NCBI GenBank assembly: GCA_034401135.1
Contig: JAWZSP010000001.1
Location: 868,001 to 932,000, forward strand
Direction of reading: 5' to 3'
DNA: 64,000 nt
Origin: Volutella citrinella
Lineage: Eukaryota; Ascomycota; Sordariomycetes; Hypocreales; Nectriaceae
Shown here: positions 46,326-56,918 of the stretch, in pieces
Position numbering within the stretch: position 1 is the first letter of the stretch
Layout: every line of letters begins with the position of its first letter
Position numbers and translations under genes: made by a program
Notes under the pieces: model-generated
What the model saw: the letters and a program-made list of their open reading frames with translations, nothing else
Told to the model about the DNA's origin: nothing
Database searches by the model: none

Positions 46326-46713
46326 AAAAGGAAGCATCTCGGCCGACTTTGGATCGAAATCTGCATTGTATAAAACGGATATCCCGTAGAATCTGCTAAC
46401 GACTGGGGTCCTCTGCCCTTGCAAGACTTGCCTCGAGTCTGCGTCTCATGAATCTAGAAGAGATTTGAGCAATATGCGAACTCCTTAATCCATCATCGCC
46501 CCGCGCATGTGCGTGCTCCGAATCCATGAAATGATGCTCGTCCTACGAGCGAAACTAGAACTTCCAGCGAAACCAAATGAAACCAAGCAAAACGAACCCC
46601 AGCCCAGAAACTGGTCAATGTAGACCATGCCCATCGATATGCGAGATAGCTCAGTCCATGTCGCGCCGTTTCCACCGATTTAGCAAACTCGCCATTATGT
46701 TGCACTGCGCCAT
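46326..46713. other. convergent intergenic region
   Basis: Holds the 3' ends of the thiolase (plus) and the large GTPase (minus). No other feature seen. Confidence 0.6.
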
Positions 46714-49700
46714 CTAGTCGTCCATGTCTGAATCGGAATCAAGCTGGAATTCAGAATCATCACCCTCATCGTGGTCGTTCTCGTCGTCGTCGGAGTGCTT
46801 CTTCTCTTTCATCCCGTCGATATCATCTTCATCATCGTCATCGTCCTCATTGTCGCTGTCTTGGACGAGGAAAGTGGCCTCATACTCCTCAGGAATACTC
46901 AAATCCTGCGCCAGAAGCCGTTCTTTGTTCTCCAATGGCGTAGTCCACTCGCGCTCCCAGGAGTTGAGACGACTGCGAATGGTCCCGTTCAGCGACGATT
47001 TCTTGCTCTGGACATCCCCATTATCCACGACATTACTGGTAAAGCCGTGAAGGATCATGGAAATTTGGTGCTTTACGCTCTGGATGGTCTTCTCGGAGGC
47101 CCTCACTAAGCTTTCCACCGATTTCGCCTGTTGGTCATCGAGCTTTTCCTGCATGCCTTTGAGGGAGTTTCGACACATGGGCTTGACTCCTGGGACAGCT
47201 CGCTCTTCGATCAGCGCTGCACGCCGAAGAAATGAGCCTGTTCCAGCTTTTAGGATGTTTGGTTAGCATTGATTTTCAGGGGAACGTGGCTATTTTGTCT
47301 TAGTCGTGGCGCTGGAGCAGACTTACAGATTTCCATGGCCGCCGAAAACATTGGCTGGAGGTGATCGGTGAGGCTATCCACCACACCAGGATGGATACTG
47401 GCCCCCGATTTCGACAACTTCAAAAGAATCTTCTCGATGTCCGTTATGAACTTGGTCCGGACCCCATTCAGAAAACTAAACAGGTCGTCAAGATGGGCCG
47501 CAAGCGCAGGCGCGTAAGACTTAGTGGTCTCGATGAGCTGTCTCCGGTACTCCTCCCAGATCTGTTCTACCTTCTTGGAAATAGGCGTGATCATCCCTGG
47601 AATCTTCTGGTTAAGGCCTTTATTCCAGGTATCTGCAAGGCTGGAGAGGATGGGAGTGGCCCTTTCATCTTGTGGGTTAGTTGAGCTTCCAGGGAAGCGG
47701 GATCGAACTCACAAGCTTTCCATCCAGGTGTACTTCAGCCCCGATGAAGGGCTGGTGTAAGGTTTGCCTCGCTGTCTCAAGATTGCATTCTGCGTAGAAT
47801 AATGGACGTGCTGAAGACTTTCGGGGTCATCTGGAATTTTGTAGCGCCATCTGCCAATGATGTCCTTCCCTTCTTTCTCAAACTTCTTAAAGACGCGAGC
47901 GCTCTTTTCCAGTATCGGGGTGTTTTGAATGGTCACTGCCAAGTCCCCCATCATCGCTTTCAGAACCTAGTGATGTGTTTGTCAGTCTTGTGTCTATGAT
48001 CATGGTGCAATCGTGTGGACGGGTGGTATATGGTGGGAGGATGGCGATTTTACCTTTTCACATTCTGAGTGCGGGTAAGCCAGGGCCATCTCGATATCCT
48101 CTTGGGAGCATTTCAGACCTTGCCCACCCACCTGCTCCCGAGAGTAGGAGCGCAATTGATCCAGCAGCCGAGTGAAGCCGACAAGCACATGGTCCAAATG
48201 CTTCACTCGCCTCGGCATGGCGGCTTTGTGGATCCACTGTCTAGCAGCAAGAATGCCTGTAGACCTGAGGGATGGGAAACCAGGTACAAAATCTGTACCG
48301 TTTTCATGGCGCCAATATGCCTTGGAGGAGATTGGAAGAACTGGCAACCAGAATCTTTCGGAATCCTCAAGTGTTGGATCCACTTCAGTCTCATCTTCTT
48401 CATCACCGGAGTCGCGGTCTTCATCTTCTTGGTGTTCACCATTCGGGCGGCGTTGAGAAATAATGCGAAGCCGACGCCGCACTCGCTTGCACCGCACCTG
48501 GATTGCCTTGTGGTGGATCCATCCATCGACATACTTAAGCTCTTCGGCTAAAGCTTGAGATGAGCCGGATTTCACGTTCTTTTTGTATTGAGACCTCTGT
48601 TTGATCTTCGCGTTGAGAGCGTGGAACCGGGCATACTTCTTCGCGATAGCTGGCTTCCTCATCATACCCCGTATACTGCGGAGGAACGGCACGGGCTCAA
48701 TGTCATCAATCTTCGAAACAACGACGCAAAAGCTCTTGTCGTTGTATTTGCCATCCATCACCATTTGGGCTCGTTTGTAGCCACTCTTCATCAATCCTCT
48801 CGCTTCTTTTTCGTCAGCAGCACGGCAGATCGGGCTGACAACCATGCGGATGTCCAGCGTGTCGGCGCACTTTTCGGCCACTGTAGCGCGACTGGTATTC
48901 ATTTCTCCGCATCCTGGTAGATCAACGAGAGTGATACCTGGCTCAAGGAAGGGCGACTTGACAAACAATGCGACGCGTTCAACGACTGACCAGGGCCGGA
49001 ACTTCTTTCCACCCTTCTTGCCTTCTTGGGGAGAACAGTCAAGAAATGGTTTGATTGCATCTGTAAACTTCTCCTGTTTGGACGAGCGAATGGTCATGGA
49101 GCCCTTTTCCATGCATTTAAAGGCCGTAGTCGTTTCACCCATCATCCTACGCACCAAGACTTCGACCTGTTCTTTGGTCTGACATGCTGCGACTTTTTTC
49201 TTCAAGACGTTTTGGTTGACTTTCCAAATGGCCTCAATTCTAGGCATTTCGAGTTTGATCTTGCCTTTGTATTCTTTTTGGTCTTCGCGTCTTTGCTCTG
49301 CGGAATCGTAGTGCTTTTTTTCAAGTTTCTCGATTTGCTGCATGGCGAGTATAACGTCTTCGAGGTCGTTCTGGACGTCAGCTTTCTTCCGAAAAGTAAT
49401 CTTGGCTCGACACTTGTAATCATGCCTGTCGTCAAGGTTCCATGAGACAGTGGCGGGAACTGCGGTACCAACTCCTTCTTGGCCCGAAGGAAAAAGTTCC
49501 TGGAAGCCAAGAAGAGCGCAGAGAAAGCTGGATTTCCCTGCGCCCGTTGGGCCCTCAACTCCGACCTGAATACTGAAGCCATGCAATTCTCTACGTACTT
49601 CGTCTGCATTGTAGTTAGTGATCAATATTCGACGAACTTTCGATGCTTAGGGATTCAAACCGTATTCGGAGAGCCACTTCTGCAGCATAGGTTTGCCCAT

Positions 49701-50024
49701 GATTACCCCATCTTCGGATTGGTCCCCGACTTTGGCGATTGATTGTTGAATACGAGCAGCAATCTCTCCACAGTATTGTTCCGCCACCTTGACGGCCTTT
49801 TCCTTGTTGTCAAGAGCGTCCAAGCTGCTCTCGAAAGTGGAGGATGCCCAAAGAAAAGAGCCCTGCTGCTTAGATCCATTGCTAGATACTTCTTTGGGGC
49901 CGCCTTTCGGTTCTGCAGAAGGCTTCTTCGAAGGTTTGCTGCTGACTGGAGCAAACGATTTTGGCTCTGCAGCTGGAGATTCCGAGAGCTTCAATCGTTT
50001 TGGAGGGGATGGTTGGTCATCCAT
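46714..50024 (-). CDS. SLIP-GC-like large nuclear GTPase (1011 aa)
   Basis: Five exons: 50024-49661, 49603-48054, 47966-47713, 47661-47327, 47246-46714. All junctions are GT..AG and in frame; for the fourth exon I chose the AG that avoids an in-frame stop. Residues 1-110 are Pro/Lys/Ser-rich with an N-terminal KRLKLSE, a likely nuclear signal. The dynamin-like G domain has a P-loop GPTGAGKSS at 139-147, a G3 motif DLPG at 349-352 and a G4-like SKID at 418-421 in place of NKxD. Long helical regions flank G3, and a charged EDEDRDSGDEEDE stretch splits the domain. The C-terminal half is helical and stalk-like, ending in a very acidic tail. The architecture matches the nuclear GTPase SLIP-GC family, which in vertebrates works in B-cell genome maintenance; its fungal role is unknown. 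GTP hydrolysis is inferred from motifs. Confidence 0.88.
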
Positions 50025-51451
50025 GGTTGGTCGACCCCGGAGCGGGAACTGACTGCAACATGAAATATTAGTATGGCATATCCCGGCTAGATATCAACGT
50101 GGTGTTGGGGAGAGATTATGATGAACCGTTTTGAGGCAGATTGGGTGGAGTGTCACTAGCAGAAACAACTTGCTTCTGGGTCTGTTTGGGTGAGAAGTGG
50201 TGATCATTCGGGAACAGGAGAAGCTGAGGAGAGAAAAAGTACCACTGAGAGAGGAGAGGGGAGACAGCTGCGTATAAATAGAAGTACGATTGCTTTGGAA
50301 AGGTTTGTCGGGTAGGTGAGGTGCTTGTGTTTGCGAACCGGCTCAAAGAAACATTGGAAGAGGAGTAATGGTGCGAGCAGGAATCGAAGATGAATGCAAC
50401 CTGAGAACGGGGGATCGGGCAAGTGGAACTGAAGATGCCTGTACTCACGCTTGAAGTTGACTATCTTGACGTCAAGGTCGGATGAAAGAAGAGTAAAGAT
50501 GAGGTTTGGCAAGAGCTGGATGGCCAGAGGCAAGATGATGTGGGAGACCCCGTCGGAGTTGGCGGTGGAGAGGAGGTGGTGGAGAGAGAAAACTTGGGGC
50601 GGCTGGGTTTTTATGAATAAAATCCCGTTGTCTAATCGCAGGAGTTGATGTCTTGGGGCTCTGTGCTTTCATCCGTTGCAGAGTGCACCCCTACCGGGTG
50701 AGTTTGCGGTGAGTGTCGGGGTCACGCGCAGCAATTGGCAGTGAATCACCCTCAGTTGAGCCTTCCGCAGCACGGTCACGAAATTGGGGGATCTAGCAGC
50801 GGCCGTTTTTGTATGCCATTACAGGTTCAAACTCAACACCAGATATCATGGGACCAAGCCACTACGAGCCCAGGCCTGGTTTCACCCCTTCTCAGGCAGT
50901 CTGAGGCAGACCTCCCGCCAACATTACATGATGCGGGATATTTTGCTTTTGGACAGGTCAAAGAACTTGAGTATTTGCTCGTGATGTTTCTTGGTTGGAC
51001 CCGCCGGTCATTGATCTGTGTCGGTGACTGTCTTGACAGTAGATGTGCAGCCGATGGCACCTACGAAGCCTCCAGGACTTACATCTATATATACCTAGGG
51101 AAGAATTATGGCCTCAGCACGTCAGCGACGCATGGCTACATGTTGGGCGTCATTTTGGGATGCGGACGATTGAGGCCATGATCACGTTGAAGTGACTCTT
51201 CAAGCTGCGAAGAATGACTGTATTTTAAACCAGGCTAGATCATACAGCTCTACAAGCTTCATAAAAAGGAGTAACAACAAAAAACTATCATGAATTCTCC
51301 AGTCGGTGTTCATGCAGTGTTTCAATCCAATTTCCCTTGGATTATTGCTAACAAGACGAACGCGTGGTTGTGATCGGGAGTCGAGTGTCCAGCATGCGTC
51401 TCCTCGAACGTCCATGTCTTTGCCGATTTGCGCATATCCCATGCTACTGAT
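50025..51451. other. intergenic, leader of the GTPase gene
   Basis: The 700 bp next to 50024 are GA-rich on this strand (CT-rich on the gene strand), typical of a fungal promoter. A TATAAATA on the plus strand near 50272 has no coding frame downstream that I can support. Confidence 0.5.
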
Positions 51452-52072
51452 TTAATTGCCCTGTAAAACATCTGCATTAGCTACTGTAACACTATTGGGG
51501 CTGACAAAGAGGAGGGCTTGAACTTACATCCTGGCTAATTACCTGAGGAGTGCGGATCTGGACCTGGTACCAGTCGGCTACAAGCGTCGGTCGTCAGTAA
51601 GAGGCACACAAAAGTCCAGACATGACTACTTACCTCCGTTCTTGACGTATCCCTGCTTGTAGAGGGGATTTCCAGAGAATCGCTGGTTGATGATGGCCCC
51701 GAGCGCGGCCCGGCAGTTGCCAAAGGGCCTCCTGGTCTCGACGAAGAACTCGACGTTACTGGCGACGCGGGCAGTCATGAGGCAACCCTGTGCGCTGTCT
51801 CCCTGGGCGGTGGTGCGGGCGGGATCGAGACCATAGACGGACTGACACCGGATGCTGCACACCTCGGTCATCATGCGCTCGAGGATGTCCTTGGCGGTGG
51901 TCCTTGTGCCATCCTGGAGGGCAAAGTCGCCGGGGAAGTCGTCTGCCACTCGGTCTTCCGGTCCCAGGACTTTGATGCCGCTCGAGCTCTGGGCCTGGGG
52001 CAGACCAAAGACTCCCGAGGACGATGCTAGGAGACTGACCAGGGCAAGCTTGGTGAAGGAGATGGGACCCGT
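51452..52072 (-). CDS. small secreted four-Cys protein, no visible ATG start
   Basis: Three exons fit: 52072-51634, 51577-51528 and 51460-51452, about 165 codons, with GTAAGT donors at both introns. Residues about 5-24 form a convincing signal peptide (FTKLALVSLLASSSGVFG). The mature part has four Cys (CSIRC, GCLM, NCRAA) that could form two disulfides, and ends RTPQVISQDGN. However, no ATG lies in frame between the upstream stop (about 52108) and the signal sequence. The best positions for a lost start are the ACG at 52070-52072 and the ATC at 52061-52063. An upstream exon from the ATG at 52199-52201 with a weak GTTTCA donor is possible but would spoil the signal peptide. A TATA-like GATAAATA lies at 52221-52228. 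A start-loss pseudogene, a sequence error and a non-AUG start are all open. Effector-like by size and export only. Confidence 0.6.
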
Positions 52073-53080
52073 AGCTGGCGTGTGTACGAAAAAGCGATTG
52101 GATGGCTAGAGAGCGTGATTTGAGGTCCGCTGAAAAGAAGACTGTGTGTCAAAGATTGTAGCGAGTGTGGAAAGTGAAACTGATGGAAGGATCAGCTGCA
52201 TATCACGGGCGAAGAGCACATATTTATCACCGCCCGATAACATCACCCACATCCCTCGCAATGGAGACAGCGTTTGGCATCATTGTCTAAGCCCTCGAGA
52301 GTTATTCTTAGAAGACCCCTGAAAACTAAGCTTTTCGCTAACTGTGCCTTGGCCCCAATCGGTGCGGGCTAGTGCCTGGTGGGACATCACGACGACAAAA
52401 AAAACGTGGAGCTTCAGATCAAAAAGCCAACCCTTCGCGGCTGTCGCGTGCTCCTGCCGCCGTTAGCCCCATCTTTTCTTCGAGAAACGTGAGCGCAAAA
52501 CAATGCAACGGTCGGGTTTCTAGCGCGCCCGCGGGCAGTTGTCTGGACCCAATGACGCCCTCGACCTTCGTATCACCAATCCTTCGGCCGCCCCGTCCGG
52601 TGGCTCTGCCAGGTTTGGGGGCCGGAGAAAAGGGCGATGGAAGCGCCCGGCGCAAAACCGGGGAAGGTCACGAAGGTGGGAAAGAAGATGAGACCACTGG
52701 ATAAGGCCGGAAGGATCATTTTGGAGACCCGGACGGGCATGTTATCGCGTGAGTACCTTGGCCGGGCGTCTCGTGTTGGGTACCATCGCATACTTGCATG
52801 GTGTTGAGGTATATCGGCCCAATCCACCCGCCAACGCACAATATTCTCTATCTTATGAGCTTTAGCTTAGACCTCTGCGAGAAAACTAAACATGAATGAC
52901 ACAATCATCCCGTCTTTATGGTTTTGCACGTGCTAAAGGCGGACTGGACCTAGCCCGTGATGACGGAGCCATCGAATTGACCAAGGCGGCAGCCGGTTCG
53001 CCGCAACAAGATAAGGGCCAGACGCCAGGATTTCCATCTATTGATCCTCTATTAATACACACCATTTCGGTGACCCGACT
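52073..53080. other. intergenic region
   Basis: Contains the promoter of the secreted-protein gene (TATA-like 52221-52228) and, to the right, the 3' end of the SET gene. No other gene seen. Confidence 0.5.
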
Positions 53081-53986
53081 TTATGCTTGTGCATCCCCGA
53101 CCTTGGCCCCCAGCCGTTCAGCCTCCTCTCTCGTGGCTTTGTAGAACGGGCTATCCGTCCCAACCGCCTCCTCCTCGAGCTTCAGCCCCCTCAGCGCCAG
53201 CTCGTGAGCCAGCGGCGTCTTGCCGAGCTCCAGGGCCTTGCGCGCAGTCGCCATGTACATGGTCGCGACCTCTCGCCCCCGGATTCCCTCGGCGTCGTGG
53301 GCCTCCAGCAGCGACAATAGCATGCTGCACTCGTCCTCGGGGTTGCCCGACGCTTGCTCGGCGAAGTCTGCTAGCTTCTGCTGCATCTCGGCGCGCCGCG
53401 ACTCGCCGGCCTGGCCCTCGGGGGTGGTGACATCACAGGCAGCGCAGTCGCAGGAGAACCCGTAGCCGCCCTGCAGCTTGTCCTGCCTCGCCTGCCGCAG
53501 CGCGAGGTGCTCGTCCAGGTACGAGATGGTAATCTCCTCGTCCTTGCCGATGTCCCTGACGGCGTGCACAGTGAAGGAGTCGAGCGCCTTGTTGAAGTTC
53601 CCCTGGGCGTTGGGCACGCAAGCGTGGTTGATGCGGGCGACCTGTGGGAACAGCGACTGCGTCTCATCGCCAATCTCAAAGTTGTTGTTGCGGAAGATGT
53701 TGAGGATGGAGTGGTTGGCCGCCGTCTGCCCCGGCGCCGACCTGCTCTGCCATATCGACTCGAGCCAGCTCAGCGCCCCCGATTTGCTGGGGTTGCTCGA
53801 GAGGGCGAGGAGTGTCTGCCGGCCCTGGGGCGAGAGCGCCTTGGCCTGTCGCACGATGGAGCCGCTGCTCTCGGCCGACCTCCACGTGAGCAGCGCCTTG
53901 TCGGCCAGGATCCTCTGGCCTCTGGGAATTGGCTGCGAGGCAAATGCGCCGAGGCCCTTGCCAGCGGCCTGCCGGATTGTGAACAT
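53081..53986 (-). CDS. SET-domain protein (SMYD-like, no MYND finger)
   Basis: Single exon, 301 aa from ATG 53986. N-SET motif GKGLGAFASQPIPRG at residues 9-23, the core RINHACVPN at 118-126 (equivalent to NHSCxPN), DEEITISYL at 149-157, and a post-SET cysteine cluster CDCAAC at 179-184. The C-terminal 110 residues are helical (TPR-like, ELGKTPLAHELALRGLKLEEE). The family transfers methyl from S-adenosylmethionine to lysines of histones or other proteins; the target is unknown. A MYND zinc finger between N-SET and SET is absent: about 80 residues of other sequence fill that gap. The stop lies 431 bp before the VWA-Hint gene's end region on the other side of its promoter. Confidence 0.9.
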   Translation of the reverse strand: MFTIRQAAGKGLGAFASQPIPRGQRILADKALLTWRSAESSGSIVRQAKALSPQGRQTLLALSSNPSKSGALSWLESIWQSRSAPGQTAANHSILNIFRNNNFEIGDETQSLFPQVARINHACVPNAQGNFNKALDSFTVHAVRDIGKDEEITISYLDEHLALRQARQDKLQGGYGFSCDCAACDVTTPEGQAGESRRAEMQQKLADFAEQASGNPEDECSMLLSLLEAHDAEGIRGREVATMYMATARKALELGKTPLAHELALRGLKLEEEAVGTDSPFYKATREEAERLGAKVGDAQA

Positions 53987-54108
53987 GGCGGCTGTGTCTT
54001 GGGGGAATTTTTACAATAGTCGTGTGGCTGAAAGGGGAAAGGTGACGCATGCCCATCTGCGGGTCAGTCCGCTAATCTGGGGTAGGGGATCGCACATAAC
54101 ACGCACAC

Positions 54109-54318
54109 CTTCACAGCATTTTTAGTGGCAGCCGCGGGCAAGACCAGAAAAAGGTATGGACCGGTAGAGTAATTGTACCGCGTCTTCACGGCAATTTTAG
54201 CATTAGCCATGCTTGTTTAGGCTTAGAACTTACTTTCATCATGCACAAACAGAATCGTCGTTTTGGCCAATCCAGTCCGGCTTCATGCGATTGCACAGCA
54301 ATTTTAGTAGCAGCCGTG
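54109..54318. repeat. three degenerate copies of a 28-bp motif
   Basis: Copies at 54109-54136, 54184-54211 and 54291-54318 share the core CA(C/G)(A)GCA(A/T)TTTTAG followed by GCAGCC or TAGCC. Spacings are 75 and 107 bp, all in the same orientation. They lie between the SET-gene start and the 3' end of the VWA-Hint gene. The TTTTAG core and spacing fit either a mobile-element relic or regulatory sites for the SET gene. No inverted repeat or target duplication was noticed. Confidence 0.6.
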
Positions 54319-54503
54319 CCAGCACCGGATCAACGAGATACAAGACAAGGCAGACGGCGAGAGTCAAAAGTTATCAAGTGCTCCGACCTAGGTGTGCTGT
54401 GCTATTAAAACTAAATACAGTCTTTGTTGGTTCATGAAAAGACTCCGTCTCCTTACGCAACCGTGCAGTCATAAAAATCCCACAAGCCCCATGAATCAAC
54501 CTC

Positions 54504-56918
54504 TCAGTTGTCTCGACCCGCATCCTCGGAGGGAGCCTTGAACGCAGTAACAAGACCCGTCACTTCGTCGCGCACAACGCCATGTCCGACGACGAGGCCG
54601 TTGGGCCGGCGGCCAAGCGCCATCAGGCTCTTGCCAACGAGGTTATAGTCGCCGAAGAAGGCGTGCGCGCGCCTATCCGAGCCCGACACCAGGCCGTGGC
54701 CGAGCGTCACGCCCCAGACGTCACCCACGCGGATGGCGTGCGCCGTCGAGCAGCGGTCGCGCTCCAGCATGACCGAGTAGATGGAGCCCGTGTAGAGCAC
54801 CATGCCGCTCGTCTCGTTGGCCGGGAACGCCCACGACTTGGCGTCCGTCGAACAGGGGTGCCAGGGCGTCACCAGCACCTTGCCCATGCGGCAGAGCACC
54901 TCGCGCTCCACTGGCGTCCGGAGAACCATGGCCACGCGCCTAGGGCCCAGGGGCGTGCGCACCTTTGTGCCCCGGCGCAGCTTGCGGATCTCCACGGTCC
55001 GTCCCGACGCCAGCGTCACCTCGGTCGACGCCGCGAAGCACACGCCGCGGCTGTTGTTGTAGGACGACATGCTGGAGAAATTGCTGGTGAAATTGGACCG
55101 CGACCTCGTCGTCGACGTGCCGGCGCCGGCGACCTGCTGGTAGACCTGGGGCTGGCGGGAGGGCTTGGGCGGGGGCAGGTTGTCAAAGGCGTTGTCGAGG
55201 GCGTCGCGGCACTTCTTGAACAGCGGGCTCTCGGTGCCGTACTTGAGGGGGCCGGGGTCCTTGAACGAGTTGCAGATCTGGCGCGTGTGCGCGTTGAGGA
55301 GGGACAGCAGGTAGTGGCGGCCCCATTTCGAGAAGTAGATGTCGTTCTGGATCGCCAGCGAGATCTGGCCGCTAGGCTCCTCGCCGGCGAGATCCTGCTT
55401 GAGAGACTCGTTGAGCTCGTCGTCGAAGTCGTTGGCGGGGAGGCACTTGATGAGCGTCGTCAGCTCAGTCTTCTTGGCGTCGAGCTTGGTGACGTCGTGG
55501 CTGCGCTCGCCGTTGGCCGCCATGGGGAACACGGAAGCGAGGTAGTTGCAGATGATGGCGCGGGACTCGTGGTAGGCAACTTCCGCGGGCTCGAGGCTCG
55601 ACTTGTCAAAGATGCTGCGCGTCACCACCGGGGTGATGCTCGTGGTAGGTTTGTTGCTGGCTAGCAACGAGCCAAAGAAGCTGCGGTTGACTGGAGTCGC
55701 GGGGATCACGTAGCTAACGGAAGCGGTGACGACGGACTGGTCAGATACCTGGGCCTCCTTGGAGCGCTGGACTTCGGAGAGGTTCTTGATGCGGAAGAAG
55801 ACGTCGCGAGACTGGCCGAACTGGAGGTTGCCGAGCGGGACGTCCAGGGACATGAAGGTCGACGCGGGCACGGGCTTTGGCTTCTCCTGGCCCACGTACT
55901 GTCCCATGGTCTCCTCGAGTTTCACCGACTTGTGGTACGAGAGCTTTAGAACAGCCCGCGTGGCATACGTGCTCTGGAGGTTGGCGACGGCGTGGACGAA
56001 GACGGTGCCGATCATGCCGGCATCGGGGATGAAGGCGTAGTTTCCGCCTCCAACCTCGGCGATGGACTTGAGCAGGCCAGAGCGGAGGCTATAGCCGAAG
56101 CCAAATGTGTGCAAGGTGGCAGGCAGAGGACCCTTGGACTGGAGCTTGGGGACGTATCCGGCTGCGGGACAACTGGCGAAGAGTCAGTAGACTGGTGGGA
56201 TGGGCAGGGTAGGTGAAGTTGGCAAAACTTACTACATGTTGGGCATGCCATCGGTCAGAATCATTACAGCGGGTATCTTGTCCGAACTGTTGACCTTGTC
56301 AAACAGGCTGATGCCTTGCAGGATACCCTGCCATAGGTTAGTAGCATCCAGAGGCTGCATGCTCCTAATCTTGGCCCGCGCCGTGTCCTTGTTGGATGCC
56401 GTCATGGGCATCAGCGGCTGGAGGATCTTGGCCTCGCTGCTAAATGTCACGATACCGAGGCGGTCGTTTTCATTCATCGTCTCAATGATGGTGTTGGCGG
56501 CGTGTTTGGTCAGGTCGAGCACTGAGAGGCCAGTGTCTTCGCCCTGGTCCTCGCCGGGCACAGGGGCAGAAGCCATCATACTGCCCGATACGTCGATGAC
56601 AAGGACGATGTCACAGGGGACGTGGGGGGTCTCGTTGGGCGGAGACGTGGGAGGCTTGACCTGCACGAGAACGCCGTTGCGCTGGGGAGCGGGCTCCAGG
56701 TGGACTGTGAGGTCCTGAGAGGCCGTCAAAGTCCCGTCTGCATCTTCGACCACGACGTTCACGTCGCCCTTTTCTCGGATGGGCAGGTCCATCTCCTTCT
56801 CGGAGTTGTCGTTGGGGATGGGCACTCTCTGCATGGGGTCAGTAACTATCAAGAACGACGACGGTAGGTATTCGGGCCTGAGGCCGGGCGTGCACCGGAG
56901 CGGGGTGGGGCTTACCAT
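54504..56918 (-). CDS. VWA-Vwaint-Vint (Hint) domain protein
   Basis: Three exons: 56918-56916 (just ATG), 56828-56233 and 54504-56172 (read 56172 down to 54504), total 755 aa. The GTAAGC after the ATG and a good branch point support the tiny first coding exon; reading through it would add 30 residues. VWA domain at about 70-270 with the MIDAS motif DVSGS at 80-84 and TDGMPN near 195. Vwaint-type region at about 280-570. The Hint (Vint) domain starts at C578 (GVCFAASTEV), with TPWHP at 635-639 supplying the conserved His and a C-terminal block RAHAFFGDYNLVG. Hint domains can cleave or splice peptide bonds at such a Cys; whether this one does is unknown. Metal-dependent adhesion is expected for the MIDAS. 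A Ser/Asn-rich linker precedes C578. Confidence 0.9.

Noticed and set aside
54582..55664. Long plus-strand frame (360 codons, ATG start)
   Set aside because: It is fully antisense to the third exon of the VWA-Hint gene, whose domains are unmistakable. GC-rich third positions keep antisense frames open.
56229..56918. Reading the VWA-Hint start straight through as MVSPTPLRC
   Set aside because: GTAAGC directly after the ATG, a TTACTGAC branch point and a GCAG acceptor fit an 87-nt intron better, and the read-through adds a non-conserved-looking segment.
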